A model generated the notes under the pieces. It was given only the letters and a program-made list of their open reading frames with translations. It was not told where the DNA came from and ran no database searches. Shown one piece after another: positions 37,892-47,899 of a stretch of 64,000 nt of DNA; position 1 is the first letter of the stretch; each line of letters begins with the position of its first letter. The position numbers and the translations under genes are program-made. Origin of the DNA: Oceanobacillus salinisoli (GTDB taxonomy: Bacteria; Bacillota; Bacilli; Bacillales; Amphibacillaceae); assembly GCF_009733865.1 (NCBI RefSeq), contig NZ_WOFB01000011.1, forward strand, positions 62,001 to 126,000, in the 5' to 3' direction.

Positions 37892-38353
37892 CCCCCGATT
37901 AATCCGAAACCCCCGATACACCTGCTCCAACAAAATCAACCGCATCAACTGATGGGGAAATGTCATTTTCGAAAAGGATATCGCCATGTCGCTGCGGCGT
38001 TGTACATCTTCACTAATACCAAGGGATCCACCGATAACAAAAGCGAGTTTACTTTTCCCGTATGTCGCCAGTTCATCCAGTTTTGCTGCGAGTTGTTCTG
38101 AACTCAGCATCTTTCCTTGTATCTCCAGCGTAATCACATGTGTGTCCTGGGCAATATGAGATAAAATACGCTCTCCCTCTTTCCGCTTTACTTCGAGCAT
38201 CTCCGCTTCACTCATATTTTCGGGGGCCTTTTCATCGGCTACTTCTACAATCTCCACCTTTGCATAGGCAGTTAATCTCTTCAAGTATTCTTGAATTCCT
38301 TGTTTTAAGTATTTTTCTTTCAGTTTTCCTACTGACACAATCGTTATTTTCAT
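37874..38353 (-). CDS. rlmH: 23S rRNA (pseudouridine-1915-N3)-methyltransferase RlmH
   Basis: A 159-residue SPOUT methyltransferase, the usual family length. ATG 38353 has GGAAGGA 9 nt upstream; TTG 38362 is also in frame but gives a longer N-terminus than the family. Landmarks are [18 protein letters not shown] at the start, [14 protein letters not shown] (AdoMet loop) and [11 protein letters not shown] at the end, where the knot binds the cofactor. It modifies helix 69 of 23S rRNA at the ribosome. Its 3' end marks the border between backbone and island. Confidence 0.97.
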   Translation of the reverse strand: MKITIVSVGKLKEKYLKQGIQEYLKRLTAYAKVEIVEVADEKAPENMSEAEMLEVKRKEGERILSHIAQDTHVITLEIQGKMLSSEQLAAKLDELATYGKSKLAFVIGGSLGISEDVQRRSDMAISFSKMTFPHQLMRLILLEQVYRGFRINRGEPYHK

Positions 38354-38411
38354 CTTTTCCAATCCTTCCGAGCATGTTTAATTATCATTAGTTTAACAAA
38401 AAAGCTTTCAT

Positions 38412-38653
38412 TCACTAAGAAAAGCGCAAGCGCCCGTTTAGCGACGTACGGACTGCGCCTGGCCATGCCAGGTGGTTCGGTGTTACCGCGCAAAGCGGTG
38501 GTTTTAACCGAACAGTCCCCGCAGGAGATAAAGGAAACACGACGAACGGAGTGAGTCGATGTTGACTTATCGTACGGAGGTGAGGGAAGTCCGCTAGTCG
38601 CTAGGCGATGGAGCTAGACATCGAAGCAAAAATTTATACTTTCTTATCTTTTT
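38412..38653. repeat. Structured dispersed repeat, copy 1
   Basis: About 242 bp beginning AAGAAAAGCGCAAGCGCCC and ending with GGAGCTAGACATCGAAGC and an AT tail. Nearly identical to 41555-41796; a shortened copy is at 49567-49677. Inside, GGACTG pairs with CAGTCC, CCTGGC with GCCAGG, GTTCGGT with ACCGAAC, and ACCGC with GCGGT, giving a branched fold. Short frames inside it are not genes. It resembles the bcr-type palindromic repeats scattered through Bacillaceae genomes. Confidence 0.8.
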
Positions 38654-38658
38654 AAAAA

Positions 38659-38683
38659 ACCCCACTTTATTAAAATGGGGCTT
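38659..38683 (-). terminator. Terminator of the CBS-domain protein gene
   Basis: CCCCACTTT and AAATGGGG pair with one mismatch, flanked by A and T runs, 10 nt after the stop. Confidence 0.75.
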
Positions 38684-38693
38684 TCAACTATTG

Positions 38694-39914
38694 CTATTTA
38701 ATGATTTGTACTTTTCGAATCGTACGGTTTTCGATTTCCATGATCTTAAACGTTAAGTTTTCTCTTTCAATGACTTCTTCCTCTTCAGGGAAATCATTAA
38801 ATTCCTTTAATAAATAACCTGCCAGTACATCTTCTTCCTCTGGTATATCGGTCTCGAAAATAGAATTCAACCGACGCAGTGTAATTTTGCCGTCACAAAT
38901 AATTTCAGTTTCCGTTAACTTTTCAATTAATGCATCATTATCCAGGTCCATTTCATCTTCTATTTCTAATCCAATCATTGATTCTATAACATCTTCATGC
39001 GTAATAATTCCTTCTGTTCCACCATATTCATCCAACACAATCGCCATATGTTTCTTCTCTTTCGTCATTTTAAGAAATACCCATTCCACAGAATGGAATT
39101 CATATACAAGTAATGGATCAATATCACTAAATTCCTTTAATGATTTTCCCGATTCCAGTGACCACTGAATTAAATACTTGGAGTGAAACACTCCGATAAT
39201 GTTATCAATGTCGTCTTTGTAGATTGGATATCTCGTAAAGGGGTTCTGGATAACTACATCTCTGACCTCTTCATATGTCGCCGTGCTGGGAAGAGCAACC
39301 AAATCAACACGCGGTGTTTTCAGTACATCTTTTACATTTAAATCCTGAAAATCAAGAACTCCTTTCAGACGCGACGACTCATCTTTGCGAAAGGTCCCTT
39401 CTAAGTCTGCAATATCCACCATCGTCCGAAATTCTTCCTTAGATATCGATACATCCTTTGGCTGCCCTTTCGAAAGCGCCCTTGTAATAAATCCGGTTAA
39501 ACCATTTAGTACGACCGTAATCGGCTTAAACACAATCACAAAAAATCGTATGACTGGATAAACGATAGAGGCAATCCGATCAGGGAAAGCAGCGGCAACG
39601 GACTTCGGAATCACTTCCGCAAAAATAATAATTGCTATCGTTAATATGGCAGAGGCCAGACCTACATGAAACCCATATTCGATTGCTATTGTCGTTACCA
39701 ATGTTGGGAGTAAAATATTAGAAATATTATTTCCAATTAGAATGGTTGTAATAAATTCACTTGGTTTAGATACTAAATTTAAAAGCTTTTCAGATTTTTT
39801 ATCGCCATTGTTTGCCTTCGTTTGCAGCCTCATCCTGTTCGTGGCTGTCAACGCTGTTTCACTACCTGAAAAAAACAGGGAAACAAACAGTAAAAAAATG
39901 ATCGCAATGATCAC
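38694..39914 (-). CDS. Hemolysin-like DUF21/CBS/CorC_HlyC membrane protein
   Basis: A 406-residue protein starting at GTG 39914 with AAGGAGG 9 nt upstream. The DUF21 domain (residues 1-180, helices such as IIAIIFLLFVSLFFSGSETA and AIIIFAEVIPKSVAAA) belongs to the CNNM/CorC Mg2+ transporter superfamily. Two CBS domains (about 200-320; VFHSKYLIQWSLESG, AIVLDEYGGTEGIITHEDV) and a CorC_HlyC domain (about 340-406) follow. The family is linked to magnesium efflux or resistance; the exact substrate here is unproven. Confidence 0.9.
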   Translation of the reverse strand: MIIAIIFLLFVSLFFSGSETALTATNRMRLQTKANNGDKKSEKLLNLVSKPSEFITTILIGNNISNILLPTLVTTIAIEYGFHVGLASAILTIAIIIFAEVIPKSVAAAFPDRIASIVYPVIRFFVIVFKPITVVLNGLTGFITRALSKGQPKDVSISKEEFRTMVDIADLEGTFRKDESSRLKGVLDFQDLNVKDVLKTPRVDLVALPSTATYEEVRDVVIQNPFTRYPIYKDDIDNIIGVFHSKYLIQWSLESGKSLKEFSDIDPLLVYEFHSVEWVFLKMTKEKKHMAIVLDEYGGTEGIITHEDVIESMIGLEIEDEMDLDNDALIEKLTETEIICDGKITLRRLNSIFETDIPEEEDVLAGYLLKEFNDFPEEEEVIERENLTFKIMEIENRTIRKVQIIK

Positions 39915-40214
39915 GAGCCGGTTCCTCCTTAAATACCTTAAAAATAAAACTCTGTTTCATTATAAATGACTTTATAAGTACGGGAAAAGTGTTACGTTTT
40001 ATTATCCCTGTTAAAATGTAACACAGCCCCTCATTTTGACTTTATACTTATCGTTAAAATTCCTCTAATTACTATTGTATAAAAATAGTATTCCATTAGA
40101 ACACCTATTTAAACAAAACACACACCTTTATTAAAGGCTGTCTTTCAGAAAAAGTATTTTTAACACTACACCGGGAAACTTGAAGGGTGTAATTACGATG
40201 TTGAATAACATAGT

Positions 40215-41384
40215 CTAAAATAAGTTATTAATAAATAACCGGACAACATCCAATCCACCAATAAAGGTTCCTAATGAACTTCCTACATTCGCTAAAACAA
40301 CGACTAATAGTACACGAGTCACTTTATTATGCCAAAACCCTTTTACATTAAATACATCTTCGGTTAATTTTTCAAAATCCCTTACTGTTGGCCTGCTGAA
40401 ATAGGCTTGGACAAAACCTGCAAACCATCCCGCAGCAATTAACGGATTCAGGGAAGTAATTGGCGCTGCGATTAAAGCTGTTAAAATGGCTAAAGGATGA
40501 CCTAATGCGATAAGAGTACCCAATGCTGAAAAGGAGCCGTTCCAGACAACCCAGCTAATCGCTTGTTGCCAGCCAGCAGCAGGATTGGTTATGAAAGTAT
40601 AAGCAATCATTGCAATAATAAGAATCGGTATCGACCAGGCAATAACCTTTGGTGCCTTGGATTTTGGCGGACGCTTTGATAAGTTCTTCAAATCATGCTC
40701 ATGCTGTATTTCTTTCGTAATGCCAGGCACATGAGCAGCTCCCAACACGGCAACTACCTTATCCCCTGATGCACTTTTAATTTTCTGCGCTAAATACTGA
40801 TCACGCTCATCAATTAACGGTTTCTTAAGCCTTGGAAAATGCTCGGTAAACTCCTGGAGCATCGCATTAATCGTATCCTGCTGCTTCATTTTTTCCAATT
40901 CTTCTTCAGAAATTTCTTCCTTACTGAAAATACTTGCAATAATTTGCGATAAAAGCAATGCTTTTCCCTTTAAGCCTAAGTTCCCCCATACTCTTGAAAA
41001 GGTAACCTGGATATTCCGGTCGGCTAAGACTAATTCGGCACCAATTTCCTCTGCAGATTCCATTCCCTGGATCATTTCCTGTCCTGCATTAATTCCAAAC
41101 TGCTTCGCCATCCGTTTCTGAAAAGAGGATATAGCAAGATTCATTAACAATAATGTTGCTCTTTTTTCCTTAATCACCTTAAATATATCCATATCCTTCC
41201 ATCTGTTACCTTCTTTGATGGACTTGTATCGGCCCTCATCCAATTCAATACAAACGGAATCTGGTTTTTCTGTTTCAATGACTTCTTTTACTTGCTCTGC
41301 ACTTTGTTTGGACACATGGGCTGTTCCAATAAGTATAATCTCTTTATTATTAATATGTAATCGAGTAATATTATCTTCCGTCAT
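40215..41384 (-). CDS. TraB/PrgY-family membrane protein
   Basis: About 389 residues. ATG 41384 has AAGGAAGG upstream and is preferred over an ATG 12 codons earlier. The N-terminal TraB/TIKI-like domain carries ILIGTAHVSKQSAEQV and SVCIELDEGRY with the conserved GTAH and E motifs, and VLGAAHVPGI near residue 223. The C-terminal half has four or five membrane helices. Relatives are proposed metal-dependent peptidases; PrgY lowers pheromone export in enterococci. The role in Bacillaceae is unknown. Confidence 0.85.
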   Translation of the reverse strand: MTEDNITRLHINNKEIILIGTAHVSKQSAEQVKEVIETEKPDSVCIELDEGRYKSIKEGNRWKDMDIFKVIKEKRATLLLMNLAISSFQKRMAKQFGINAGQEMIQGMESAEEIGAELVLADRNIQVTFSRVWGNLGLKGKALLLSQIIASIFSKEEISEEELEKMKQQDTINAMLQEFTEHFPRLKKPLIDERDQYLAQKIKSASGDKVVAVLGAAHVPGITKEIQHEHDLKNLSKRPPKSKAPKVIAWSIPILIIAMIAYTFITNPAAGWQQAISWVVWNGSFSALGTLIALGHPLAILTALIAAPITSLNPLIAAGWFAGFVQAYFSRPTVRDFEKLTEDVFNVKGFWHNKVTRVLLVVVLANVGSSLGTFIGGLDVVRLFINNLF

Positions 41385-41554
41385 AGATACCTTCCTTTTT
41401 ACGATTAAACATAGTTCCATTCTAAACCAGATTTACAGAAAATAGTATTATTATCTACCTAATTAGGGGCTTTTTTGAAAGTTTGCTTGCTAATCTTCAA
41501 AACAGGTCTCCTACCGCTCCGGAGCTTCATCGCACTTTTAGAAAACTGCCTCAC

Positions 41555-41796
41555 TTAAGAAAAGCGCAAGCGCCCGTTTAGCGACGTACGGACTGCGCCT
41601 GGCCATGCCAGGTGGTTCGGTGTTGCCGCGCAAAGCGGCGGTTTTAGCCGAACAGTCCCCGCAGGAGATAAAGGAAACACGACGAACGGAGTGAGTCGAT
41701 GTTGACTTATCGTACGGAGGTGAGGGAAGTCTCGCTAGTCGCTGGGCGCTGGAGCTAGACATCGAAGCAAAAAAATTTATACTTTCTTATCTTTTT
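41555..41796. repeat. Structured dispersed repeat, copy 2
   Basis: Differs from copy 1 at few positions, including A38485/T38499 changed to G41625/C41639, which keeps the stem paired, and A38507 to G41647, which still pairs as G-U in RNA. Located between the TraB-like gene and dacC. Confidence 0.8.
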
Positions 41797-41802
41797 TAAA
41801 AA

Positions 41803-41825
41803 GGGAACCTCTATCTGAGATTCCC
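41803..41825 (-). terminator. Terminator of the carboxypeptidase gene
   Basis: GGGAACCTCT and AGATTCCC pair with small mismatches; T residues follow on the minus strand, 10 nt after the stop. Confidence 0.65.
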
Positions 41826-41834
41826 TAACTCTAA

Positions 41835-43358
41835 TTATTCAAATTCATGTGATGCAAGTATCGTTGCTATAGCATCTTGAACTGGTGTCATGGATCCTTT
41901 AATATAATTATTGTTTAATACTGAGAAGATTAATTTCTCCCCGTCAGCTGATGTAACATAACCTGATAAGGTATTCACTCCATTTAATGACCCTGTTTTC
42001 GCCATGACATTTCCTCTTGTCGGTTCTTCTGTCATTCGATTACGAAGTGTACCCCCTACCATTCGTTCGGATACTCCGGCTACAGGCAGGGCATATTCAA
42101 AATCAGCATACCAGTCCTTTTGCTGGGCCGCATAAAGCAGGCTCGTTAATTCACTTGCTGGTATATAATTTTTATGTGACATACCTGATCCATCACGCAA
42201 AAGAATCGTTTCTTCATTCACACCTAAATTAGCTATAACATTTTTCATTACGTCAAGGCCCGCATCCCAGCTTCCTTCTCCTTCAACCACCATGCCCATT
42301 TCCTTTGTCAGTACTTCTCCATGTCCATTATTGCTCAGTTTCAAGAAAGGGATAAGCAAGTCTTTTAATGGCATGGATTCCTTTTGAACAAGTAAGGTTG
42401 CATCATCAGGCACTTTTCCAGTTTCTGCTTTGCCATTTCCAGCAAAGGTTATTCCATTCTGTTCTAACGATTTCTGGAACACATCAAGCACATATCCTGT
42501 CGGTTCCCATACTGCTGCCCATGATTTGGAGTTAGACCCATCAGTCGGCATATTTCCTTCCACGATAATGTTATTCGTTCCATGTTCTCTTTCAATGGAG
42601 ATCGTTTTCGCTTCACCTTTTGCCACCATTTTTGACTGATTCACAATCGTTACATAATCCGTTTCTGGGGTAACTTTTACTTTGGCCTTTTCCCCTTTTC
42701 CTGGCATTACTTCGACAATCACGGTACCAGCATCATAATCATGATCCGGGGAAAGGGTTAAGGCGGATACTTGTGCACCAGTATGGAACGGCTCGTCCGA
42801 CCAGTTTAAATCCTGAGATAAACGAACATCGTCATACCATGTATCATCAGCAATTAAATTTCCGTGTAATTTTGTAATTCCCTTATCCTTCAAGACAGAG
42901 GCAAACTGATCCAAATCGGCTTTGAGTAAAGATGGATCGCCCTTCCCTTTGATATAAAGGTTCCCTTGCAGGACTTCCCCAACAACTTGTCCATCCGTAT
43001 ACACTTCTGTTGAAAATTGATAATTTGACCCCAATGTATCCAATGCAGCTGCAGCAGTTAAAAGCTTCATATTGGATGCAGGATGTAATCGGATGTCCCC
43101 ATTATTGGAGTAGATTTCTTCTCCTGTATCTGCTTTCCGTACACTTACACCGGTTATCGCGCCATCTAACCGCTCATCTTCCAAAACTAGGTTCAGCTTT
43201 TCATCCAATGGTAAGGATTCGTTAATTTCCGATGTTAAATCTTCGGATGCAACGACAAATAATTCTTCCCCTTTATCAACATACAGAAGCGATAAAAGCG
43301 ATAATATAAATAGTGAAAGGAACCCGACTTTTGTAACATTTCTCATTAGCTTATTCAC
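41835..43358 (-). CDS. dacC: D-alanyl-D-alanine carboxypeptidase/endopeptidase (PBP4 type)
   Basis: A 507-residue class C penicillin-binding protein of peptidase family S13. An N-terminal signal (VGFLSLFILSLLSLLYV) exports it. The catalytic serine and lysine lie in HPASNMKLL (SxxK), SNNGHGE is the SxN motif and AKTGSLNG is the KTG box near residue 455. A family-specific insert separates SxxK from SxN. It trims or opens peptide cross-links in peptidoglycan. Start ATG 43358 follows GGGGG. Confidence 0.92.
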   Translation of the reverse strand: MNKLMRNVTKVGFLSLFILSLLSLLYVDKGEELFVVASEDLTSEINESLPLDEKLNLVLEDERLDGAITGVSVRKADTGEEIYSNNGDIRLHPASNMKLLTAAAALDTLGSNYQFSTEVYTDGQVVGEVLQGNLYIKGKGDPSLLKADLDQFASVLKDKGITKLHGNLIADDTWYDDVRLSQDLNWSDEPFHTGAQVSALTLSPDHDYDAGTVIVEVMPGKGEKAKVKVTPETDYVTIVNQSKMVAKGEAKTISIEREHGTNNIIVEGNMPTDGSNSKSWAAVWEPTGYVLDVFQKSLEQNGITFAGNGKAETGKVPDDATLLVQKESMPLKDLLIPFLKLSNNGHGEVLTKEMGMVVEGEGSWDAGLDVMKNVIANLGVNEETILLRDGSGMSHKNYIPASELTSLLYAAQQKDWYADFEYALPVAGVSERMVGGTLRNRMTEEPTRGNVMAKTGSLNGVNTLSGYVTSADGEKLIFSVLNNNYIKGSMTPVQDAIATILASHEFE

Positions 43359-43715
43359 ATCCCCCTGATATTTATTTGAATATTTTAATTATACACAATA
43401 TAAATGTAAATGAAAGTAGTGCTAGCTAAAACCATTCTTATTACCTAGCTTGGCATTATTCCAATACTCTATAGCTTTCACATTATTTTTTGGAAATATA
43501 TCCATATCACTACAATTATTTTTGTCGAATAGAATTTACCCACTTTTCTGACCGATTTTATGATATGATTTCTATGTATTTTCTATTGATCATGCTCTTT
43601 TCGGTGGGACGAGTAACCGCAGTCCCAACCCTTTTTGAAACAGCCTAATAAAAAGAAATATTAAATACATAGGGACGATACCAATATGATGTCGTTTTTA
43701 GCATTGGTATGAACA
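43359..43715. other. Non-coding stretch upstream of dacC
   Basis: No gene. GGTGGGAC and GTCCCAACC (about 43603-43632) form a hairpin followed by CTTTTT on the plus strand, like an orphan terminator. Presumably it also holds the dacC promoter. Confidence 0.4.
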
Positions 43716-44156
43716 TTCAATTAGCGTGTGGTGGGAATCCTTATTCAACATGATCATACCCTTATCATAAAGAGGTTCAGGTGTAACAATTGGGCACTCC
43801 TGTGGGAAGGGTAAAAATGCTGGAGAACTTAAGCGAAAGTCTGAAGTGGGAATTTTATGAAGAACTGTATTTGAAAAATGAAAACCCAACAATTATATTG
43901 GGTTGTTGAAAATTTCTTTATATATCGTGAGAAAGCCTTTCATGAAATTGGTCTCTATTATCAAGTTTTATCGGATACAAAGGAAATCTTCCAGAAGCGA
44001 ACCTTTTACGGGAAAGAAGGAGGACATCTCATATATATAAAGGGTTCCTATGAATAAGCTAGATTCGATCCAATTTGAAACCAACATATTAAGATTGCTT
44101 CAAACAATTTCCCGGATCATACAGAACATCTTGTAATCGGAAATTTTGTCGATTAG
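43716..44156 (+). pseudogene. Nudix hydrolase pseudogene
   Basis: Recognisable pieces appear in changing frames: RVVGILIQHDHTLIIKR, WALLWEG, then VKMLENLSESLKWEFYEELY (the Nudix box G-x5-E-x7-REUxEE, with Arg changed to Trp), then VVENFFIYREKAFHEIGLYY, FYGKEGGHLIY, and the tail FPDHTEHLVIGNFVD. Several frameshifts and stops (for example TAG at 43721) break it. The ancestor was a Nudix NTP-diphosphatase of about 150 residues. Confidence 0.7.
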
Positions 44157-44158
44157 CT

Positions 44159-44500
44159 TTATTGGTCGGTTTCTTCAAAGGTAACAGAGATAACTTCTTC
44201 TGTATCGGTTTTAAATTCTATATTAATAAATACCCCAAATTCTCGATTTTCATCTTTTAGCCATAGCTTGAATTTCTCAACGGAATGCTTGTCCTTGGAA
44301 TCTCGTCCAATATGAAGATAATCAATAATTTGCGCACTGGAGTATTTCTTTTTCGTTTCCTGCATAGCTAACCGCCCCCATTTTGCATAAGATGGGATAC
44401 CATCTTCTTCTGCAGAAATGAAATACTGAACAGGGGTTAGATACGTATACCCGGAAAACAGAAGCAGTGTAATCGTGATGGCTGATAGTATTTTTTTCAA
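44159..44500 (-). CDS. DUF3889 family secreted protein
   Basis: A 113-residue protein with an N-terminal export signal (LSAITITLLLFSGYTYL) and the DUF3889 signature PSYAKWGRLAMQETKKKY, followed by IIDYLHIGRDSKDKHSVEKF and FGVFINIEF. The family is common in Bacillaceae and its function is unknown. ATG 44500 has GGAGG upstream. Divergent from the phosphatase gene. Confidence 0.85.
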   Translation of the reverse strand: MKKILSAITITLLLFSGYTYLTPVQYFISAEEDGIPSYAKWGRLAMQETKKKYSSAQIIDYLHIGRDSKDKHSVEKFKLWLKDENREFGVFINIEFKTDTEEVISVTFEETDQ

Positions 44501-44627
44501 TGTTCATTCCTCCTTTTCTATAGATTTGGTAATTTTCCCTTTTCCTATTCACCAAATTCTTGTAGTAAAAAGGGGAGGAATAGTTTATCTTAGTGACTTA
44601 GACATATTATTTTTGGAGGGAAATCAA

Positions 44628-45221
44628 ATGACATCTATTTGTTTTATAAGGCATGGAGAAACAGACTGGAATGCTGTAGGAAGACTTCAGGGACGGACGG
44701 ATATTCCGCTCAATAATAAAGGAAGAAAACAGGCGAAGCAATGTGGTGCTTATTTACATAAACAGAAATTTGATGTTGTCATAACGAGTCCTTTAAAGCG
44801 TGCAAAAGAAACGGCAGAAATTATCAATGATTATTTACAGCTGCCCCTTATAGAAATGAATGAGTTTATTGAACGGTCTTTTGGAGATGCTGAGGGAATG
44901 ACCTATGAAGAACGATTAGAAAAGTATCAGGATGAAAATCTGCCCAATCAGGAAGAACAAGCCGTTTTACATCATCGGATACTCACTGCCTTAGAAAAGG
45001 TGAAACAATTATATCCGGAAAAACGCATCATACTCGTAAGCCACGGTGCCGTCATCAATGCCATGCTCTCCATTCTGTCCAACGGGGAAATCGGAGGTAG
45101 AAAAACACCTCTGTTGAACGGATGCTTTAATACGATTTATTATCATCAAGAGCAATGGGAAATTCAAGATTATAATCGTGTTGAACATTTAACTCCTACA
45201 CATGAAACCATCAATCCTTAA
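44628..45221 (+). CDS. Histidine phosphatase (phosphoglycerate-mutase superfamily)
   Basis: A 197-residue protein; ATG 44628 has GGAGGG 7 nt upstream. ICFIRHGETDWN carries the phospho-accepting His of the RHG motif; SPLKRAKETAEII, the acid residue in ERSFGDAEGM and the second His in LVSHGAVINAM complete the active site. Such proteins are often broad phosphatases of the PhoE/YhfR type, not true mutases. A terminator follows directly. Confidence 0.9.
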   Translation: MTSICFIRHGETDWNAVGRLQGRTDIPLNNKGRKQAKQCGAYLHKQKFDVVITSPLKRAKETAEIINDYLQLPLIEMNEFIERSFGDAEGMTYEERLEKYQDENLPNQEEQAVLHHRILTALEKVKQLYPEKRIILVSHGAVINAMLSILSNGEIGGRKTPLLNGCFNTIYYHQEQWEIQDYNRVEHLTPTHETINP

Positions 45222-45224
45222 GAG

Positions 45225-45248
45225 CCTCCTCCAATTCGAGGAGGTTTT
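45225..45248 (+). terminator. Terminator of the phosphatase gene
   Basis: CCTCCTC, 6-nt loop, GAGGAGG, TTTT. Confidence 0.85.
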
Positions 45249-45505
45249 CCATTTCCCGGGAAATATCGACAATTTCCTATTTATTTTTTAGGAAAAACGC
45301 TTATTTCCTTATTCTTTCGCAAATATGTTGATCGTTATATAGGAGCATTTAAAATTTTAACTATGAAAATCTGCTCCTTTCTAAAATATAACTATTTGAT
45401 TCCTGCTAACAATATCTTCAAGAATTGTTTATCTTTCTTAAATTTTCAAACATATCAACATATTATTAACATTATGTGGATAACTAAGAATTGGAATCGA
45501 AAAAA
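45249..45505. other. Non-coding stretch with one DnaA box
   Basis: No convincing gene. A perfect DnaA box (TGTGGATAA, complement of TTATCCACA) is at 45475-45483. A short plus-strand frame here has no ribosome binding site. Confidence 0.4.
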
Positions 45506-45561
45506 AGAGGATTTCTCAGATTTGGCCACTGTTATAGGCGCACCACCTTAAGAAATCCTCT
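45506..45561 (-). terminator. Terminator of the ABC exporter gene
   Basis: AGAGGATTTCT pairs perfectly with AGAAATCCTCT across a 34-nt loop; T residues follow on the minus strand. Confidence 0.7.
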
Positions 45562-45565
45562 TTCG

Positions 45566-47278
45566 TTAATTCATTTGTACACTATGCAAATGTGCAAACA
45601 GTCCATCCTTTTTCAGTAATTCATCATGACTGCCTTCCTCTTCCATTCCATTCTTCGTTACCACCATAATCCGATCCGCATTTTTAATCGTTGCTAACCG
45701 ATGAGCAATAATTAAGGTGGTTCTATTTTTGGCAAGCTCATTTAATGCTTGTTGAATAATTGTTTCTGTTTCGGTATCCAAGGCAGAAGTTGCCTCATCC
45801 AAAATTAATATTGGCGGGTTCTTTAAGAACATCCTTGCAATTGCAATCCTCTGTTTTTGACCACCAGATAGTTTTAACCCTCGTTCCCCGACCTGTGTAT
45901 CATATCCATTTGGTAACTCATTGATAAATTCTTCCATATGTGCCCGTTTCGCGGCTAACTGAATTTCTTCATCTGTAGCCTCTAATTTTCCATAAGCAAT
46001 ATTCTCACGGAGAGTACCTGTAAATAAAAACACATCTTGTTGTACAACTCCTATTTGGCTGCGAAGGGACTCTTTTTTCATGTCTCGTATGTCGATTCCG
46101 TCAATAGTGATTCTTCCTTCATCTACATCGTAAAAACGCGGAATTAATGACGATATGGTAGTTTTTCCAGCACCAGATGGGCCAACAAATGCTACCGTTT
46201 CCCCAGCACGAATATGAAAATTAATGGAGTCCAGAACGGCTCCCTGCTCTTGTTCATAGCCAAACGTTACATCATGAAAGGCTATCTCACCACGTAAATT
46301 TACTTCCAATGCATCTTTACGATCTTTCACATCCGGGTCAACATCGAGTAACTCTGTAAATCGTTTGAACCCTGCCATGCCTTTTGGATATATTTCTAAT
46401 AGAGCGGTGATTTTATTAATTGGGTTCGTTAACACATTAACAAATAAGATAAAACTAACTAATTCTCCATATGTCATTCTTCCATTAAAAGTTAGCCAGG
46501 CACCGGCAACCAGCACAATTAATGTAATTAACCGCATTAACAAATAAATATTGGAATGGACGATGGCCATCGTTTGATAAGCCCCTATCTTTGCTTTTCG
46601 AAAACGATTGTTATCCTTCGTAAAACGTTCCATCTCAAATTTCTCGTTTGTAAATGACTGGACGACACGTACACCCGATACGGCATCCTCCACACGTGCA
46701 TTCACTCCGGCAATATCCTCGTACATTTTTTTCCACGACTTATTCATGCGAATATTTCCAAACGTGATAAGGAAAATCAAAATAGGAACCGCTATAAGAA
46801 TAACGAGGGATAAAGTAGGATTAATCGTAAACATAATTACAAAGGCCCCAACAAAGGTCATAATCGAAATGAAAAAGTCTTCAGGACCATGGTGTGCCAA
46901 TTCTCCAAGATCAAATAAATCATTGGTTATTCGACTCATAATATGTCCAGTTTTTGTATTATCGAAAAAGCGAAAAGATTGCTTTTGGACATGGTAAAAC
47001 AGTTCTTTACGCATGTCTGTTTCAATATTAACCCCAAGCTTGTGTCCGATATACGTGACAACATATTGTAAATACGTACTTAATATATAAACAAATAATA
47101 GCAGGACACCAACCGTTACAATCAAATTCCAATCGTCTCCTGGCAGCAGTTCATCAAGAAACCACTGTACGGCAACCGGAAAAGCGAGTTCGAGAATAGC
47201 AACAATAATGGCAGCAACAAAGTCAACAATAAATAGCCGTTTATGTGGTTTGTAATAAGAAAAAAAACGCCGAATCAA
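45566..47278 (-). CDS. ABC exporter, fused permease and ATPase
   Basis: About 570 residues. TTG 47278 has AAAGGGG 8 nt upstream; GTG codons just before it are alternatives. The N-terminal half holds six membrane helices of the type IV exporter fold. The C-terminal ATPase has Walker A GPSGAGKTT (about residue 368), Q-loop QQDVF, signature LSGGQ, Walker B ILILDEATSALD and H-loop HRLAT. It works as a homodimer or heterodimer exporting lipids, peptides or drugs (YgaD/MsbA-like). The substrate is unknown. Confidence 0.92.
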   Translation of the reverse strand: MIRRFFSYYKPHKRLFIVDFVAAIIVAILELAFPVAVQWFLDELLPGDDWNLIVTVGVLLLFVYILSTYLQYVVTYIGHKLGVNIETDMRKELFYHVQKQSFRFFDNTKTGHIMSRITNDLFDLGELAHHGPEDFFISIMTFVGAFVIMFTINPTLSLVILIAVPILIFLITFGNIRMNKSWKKMYEDIAGVNARVEDAVSGVRVVQSFTNEKFEMERFTKDNNRFRKAKIGAYQTMAIVHSNIYLLMRLITLIVLVAGAWLTFNGRMTYGELVSFILFVNVLTNPINKITALLEIYPKGMAGFKRFTELLDVDPDVKDRKDALEVNLRGEIAFHDVTFGYEQEQGAVLDSINFHIRAGETVAFVGPSGAGKTTISSLIPRFYDVDEGRITIDGIDIRDMKKESLRSQIGVVQQDVFLFTGTLRENIAYGKLEATDEEIQLAAKRAHMEEFINELPNGYDTQVGERGLKLSGGQKQRIAIARMFLKNPPILILDEATSALDTETETIIQQALNELAKNRTTLIIAHRLATIKNADRIMVVTKNGMEEEGSHDELLKKDGLFAHLHSVQMN

Positions 47279-47484
47279 CACATTCACCCCTTTCTGTTAC
47301 TAACACCCAGCGTTAGCAGCAAACCCTTTTCTTGATTAATCTAAATGAAATTATATGTCTTATTTCTACCATTAGCAATAAGGAAAGTAGATATTTATTT
47401 TTTATTTTCAACTACTTGTCAACGTTGTCCAACTTAAAGCATATAGATGGAATAACTAGTCTTTTAGGGGGTACATGGAAGCAT

Positions 47485-47850
47485 ATGCAAATGCAAATAA
47501 CTAGATGGGTTTGTTATTCTATTGGTTATGTATTTATCACATCCGGTATAGTGAAGCTAGTAATAAACGATTTTAAGGTAATCTTTGCAAATTTAGGAAT
47601 ACCATACCCTGAGTTCACATTATTTTTAGTAGCTATGATCGAAATTAGCTGCGGCGGTTTAATCGTTGCCCGAATGTACGTGCAACAGGCAGCTGCCCCA
47701 CTTATTTTTATTATGCTGTCTGCGATTTTCCTTACAAAATTGCCGATTCTATCCGATGGAGGATTGGTACATTTTTTGTTTGAAGCACGATTGGATATCG
47801 TCATGCTTATGCTTTTAGTTGTTGTTTGGAAGTACAGTAAGTATTGGTAA
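47485..47850 (+). CDS. DoxX-like membrane protein
   Basis: A 121-residue protein with four membrane helices (YVFITSGIVKLVI, LFLVAMIEISCGGLIVAR, LIFIMLSAIFLTKL, LDIVMLMLLVVVW), the DoxX/YphA-type layout. Start ATG 47485 or 47491; GGAAG lies 9 nt before the latter. Longer in-frame starts lack a binding site. DoxX proteins are linked to redox or lipid functions; here the role is unknown. Confidence 0.7.
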   Translation: MQMQITRWVCYSIGYVFITSGIVKLVINDFKVIFANLGIPYPEFTLFLVAMIEISCGGLIVARMYVQQAAAPLIFIMLSAIFLTKLPILSDGGLVHFLFEARLDIVMLMLLVVVWKYSKYW

Positions 47851-47899
47851 TCTGCTTTAAAACATAAAATTGTTGATAAGTCGTTAATAACATCGTATT

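Noticed and set aside
41538-41762. Short open frame inside the dispersed repeat
   Set aside because: It lies wholly within the structured repeat, has no ribosome binding site and is an artefact of GC-rich sequence.
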